Below are positions 61,816 through 64,000 of a stretch of DNA of 64,000 nt, piece after piece. Positions within the stretch are counted from its first letter, which is position 1, and the number at the start of each line of letters is the position of its first letter. The DNA lies in NCBI RefSeq assembly GCF_042242105.1, contig NC_092016.1, forward strand, positions 11,794,501 through 11,858,500, written 5' to 3'. The position numbers and the translations under genes are program-made. The DNA is from Pempheris klunzingeri (lineage: Eukaryota > Chordata > Actinopteri > Acropomatiformes > Pempheridae). The notes below the pieces were generated by a model. The model had not been told where the DNA came from. It did not search any database and was given only the letters and a program-made list of their open reading frames with translations.

Positions 61816-63785
61816 CACTGAGAAAACGTGTACTCTCTCCACTCTAAATCCTCCATTCCCCATCTCTCTCCTGCCGGCTCCGCTCCCTCTCGCCACCTCT
61901 CCCCTGCTCTCTTACAGCCAGGTGCTGACAGAAGTTAGCATTCACAATCTTTCTGTTAAGGCTTTAACAGGAGCCAGATGAAAGACAGCAGCAGATTAAG
62001 ATGTTAAACAGCCTCATATGGGATGGCACGGGACGAGTGAAGCAGTTGGGGCTGGAGCGCAGTGGAAATGGAGACAAACAAAAGCCCAGGAATGTCAGAT
62101 GGAGATCATGTTGCACAGCCCTCGAGGAATAAGACATGTTATTAACACTGGCTGCTCTTGTTGGCTGGGAAGCCCTCAGGGGACGCTTATATTCTCAAGG
62201 GACCTCACAAAAGCACAGAGTCTGGGGAGTGAACACCCGTCCGCTGGGTCAAGTTCCTTTGGTGAAGTTTGATGAAGTGTAATTTGCTGTTTGATAACCT
62301 TCAACCTGGACAAACTCAAGATTGATTTAAAAACTGAAGCAAACTGGAAAGTTTTCAGTATATTGTTACCATGATAAATTACTGCTGGGTGGTGTTGTGT
62401 TGCTGATCCATAGTATTGAGCAGATGAGCCAACAATTCCTGGCCAGAGACCGCCGTGTCTACTGCAACTTTATTGGCAAAGAGGTGAGTATTGAATGTAA
62501 AGTTACACTGCACTGGGGTTGCCAAGCCTGACATAAATTTAGTATTAAGATAGCATCATGAATAGTGCTTTTAACATCCAAGACGATGTCATTGCCCATA
62601 AAACATTTACACTGGGATGGACTAATGTAAGTTTTAGTGCATTTTTTTAGTAGCTTCACCGTTGAAGCAGTGTTCTCACAACTAAAAGTCTGAGGATGCA
62701 GAAGCAATCCATGCAGTTCTTAATTCAAGTTTCTACTAAATCGGTCTTGTAACTATATTTGCAACAAAGAAAGCCTCACTTAAATCTAATTAGTGATTTA
62801 CTTTCCCCTCATGTTACTCATACAGGCCCAGTTCAAAGACAGTGAAATAAACACTATTGTTAAAATAATGGAAACCACTGTGTGCGGCTGGACTGGTATT
62901 CATATCCCTCTCCCCATTAAAATCACAACAAAATGACTGAACAATTACAAAGACAAGTCGGTTTTGTTTCGCGATGCTTTTAAACTGAAATGAAATGCTG
63001 CAGCAGAGCAGCCCGGTAGGCACCAGGAGCAGTTAAAAGCTGCAGCAGTTTCCCCTCTCTGGATTCCTCTGTTTCAAGGGCACCAGCTCTGCTCAAATGA
63101 GACAAGAAGGAGCCCTACTTTTTTTTTTTTTTTTTGCTCTTTTGGACTCCTATCCACCCTTTGAGCTGATTGTGAATGGCGTGCATGGAGTAATGAGCGC
63201 TTGGTTTGATTTGGTGAACCAACCCCTCTCTACATCTGTGTGTGTTTTTCCCTCTGTATCACACATCAGAGAGAGAGAAAAAAAACAGAGCACTCCTTTT
63301 GTTTGCTTTGATAAGTCCCTGTATGTATGTTTGATGATGTGTAATGGAATGTAATATGTTCACTTTGACACATTAGTTTGCATGGAGAGGACACACTCCA
63401 CCACGTGCATGTGCACACACGTGCGCGCCCACACACACATGCACATTCCTGGCCCCTCGCTGGCACTCATACACTCAGCAGGTATGTCAGTGTGGAGACA
63501 GGCGGTGGTGTTGTGCCCCAGGAATGCGAAACCTGACCTCTGGGCTGGAATTTGAGCCTCCTCACTCATCTTCACGCTTCTCAGAGATACGCTCTTATAG
63601 CTGGGCCTCGCACTGCCCAGCAGTGTAGTTAAACAGCTACATGAAGTCATCTCCAACAGCTGGAGGTTTGGTTTAAGCTCTGGCACAGGCTAAATGAAAA
63701 TCTCACAATCTCACACTGGACACAAAATATGCATCAAGAGGACAGCATTACTGATCGCTGTTTATAAAGGATAATGGAGAATTTA
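61816..63785. other. Non-coding flank right of SMAD3, part 4
   Basis: A CT-rich stretch (61800-61920), a poly(T) run and a short interrupted CA region near 63415-63445 are the only features seen. There is no exon of SMAD6 or any other gene. Confidence 0.5.
63119..63135. repeat. Poly(T) run
   Basis: About 17 T residues in the right flank. Confidence 0.8.
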
Positions 63786-64000
63786 AAGGAGCATTTTGAC
63801 ATTGTGGGAAATACTTTTACTCACTTCAGATGAGAAAGTTGATACAACTCTCACGTCTGTGCAGTAAACATGAAGCTACAGCCAACAGCTGTTAGCTTAG
63901 CTTACAATAAAGACTGAAAACAGGGGGAAACAGCTAGCCTGCCTGCCAACACCTCTGAGTGTTAAGTATAAAAACAAGTTCTGTTTTTTCGGGAGGTTAT
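63786..64000 (+). repeat. Percomorph interspersed repeat (GGGAAATAC...CAGCTAGCC type), cut by window end
   Basis: TTGTGGGAAATACTTTTACT, GTGCAGTAAACATGAAGCTA, AGCTGTTAGCTTAGCTTA, TAAAGACTGAAAACAGGGGG and AAACAGCTAGCCTG follow a repeat I know to be frequent in perch-like fishes. The right end is outside the window. Confidence 0.7.

Overview
The window is a piece of a teleost fish chromosome. It has spliced genes with GT-AG introns, few genes per kilobase and many interspersed repeats of types common in percomorph fish. Four protein-coding genes can be assembled completely from exons: C15orf61 (6817-7397, minus), IQCH (9384-30617, minus, 21 coding exons), AAGAB (31312-33795, plus, 10 coding exons) and SMAD3 (36329-44455, minus, 9 coding exons). 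In all but one junction the reading frame carries across every splice, and the predicted lengths (156, about 1048, 314-323 and 425 aa) are close to the human ones.

Layout from left to right: 1-6816 is non-coding with enhancer-like AT-rich stretches; then come C15orf61, a 2 kb spacer, and IQCH with large introns up to 4.5 kb. A 0.7 kb head-to-head promoter separates IQCH from AAGAB. AAGAB and SMAD3 converge tail to tail, with SMAD3 exon 1 at about 44.4 kb and a GC-rich promoter to 44.76 kb. The interval 44.76-64 kb is a gene-poor flank full of microsatellites and repeats. Order and relative orientation SMAD3-AAGAB-IQCH-C15orf61 is the arrangement on human chromosome 15q22-q23. MAP2K5 is therefore expected to the left and SMAD6 to the right, but no exon of either is recognisable here.

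The genes do not form one pathway. SMAD3 is the TGF-beta/activin receptor-activated transcription factor. AAGAB is a chaperone for AP-1/AP-2 adaptor assembly. IQCH is a calmodulin-binding IQ protein of sperm and cilia. C15orf61 is uncharacterised. They are probably kept together partly because regulatory DNA lies inside IQCH introns and the flanks.

No clearly new multi-gene system is visible. The observations most worth checking are: GCTAAC/GTTAGC-rich clusters at every promoter; a near-consensus RFX X-box upstream of IQCH; an unusual His at position 420 beside the SMAD3 SSVS phosphorylation tail; an unrecognised signal-peptide-like ORF at 53.5-54.0 kb; an unassigned ORF with poly(A) signal in SMAD3 intron 1; and a group of five related repeats confined to the right flank.
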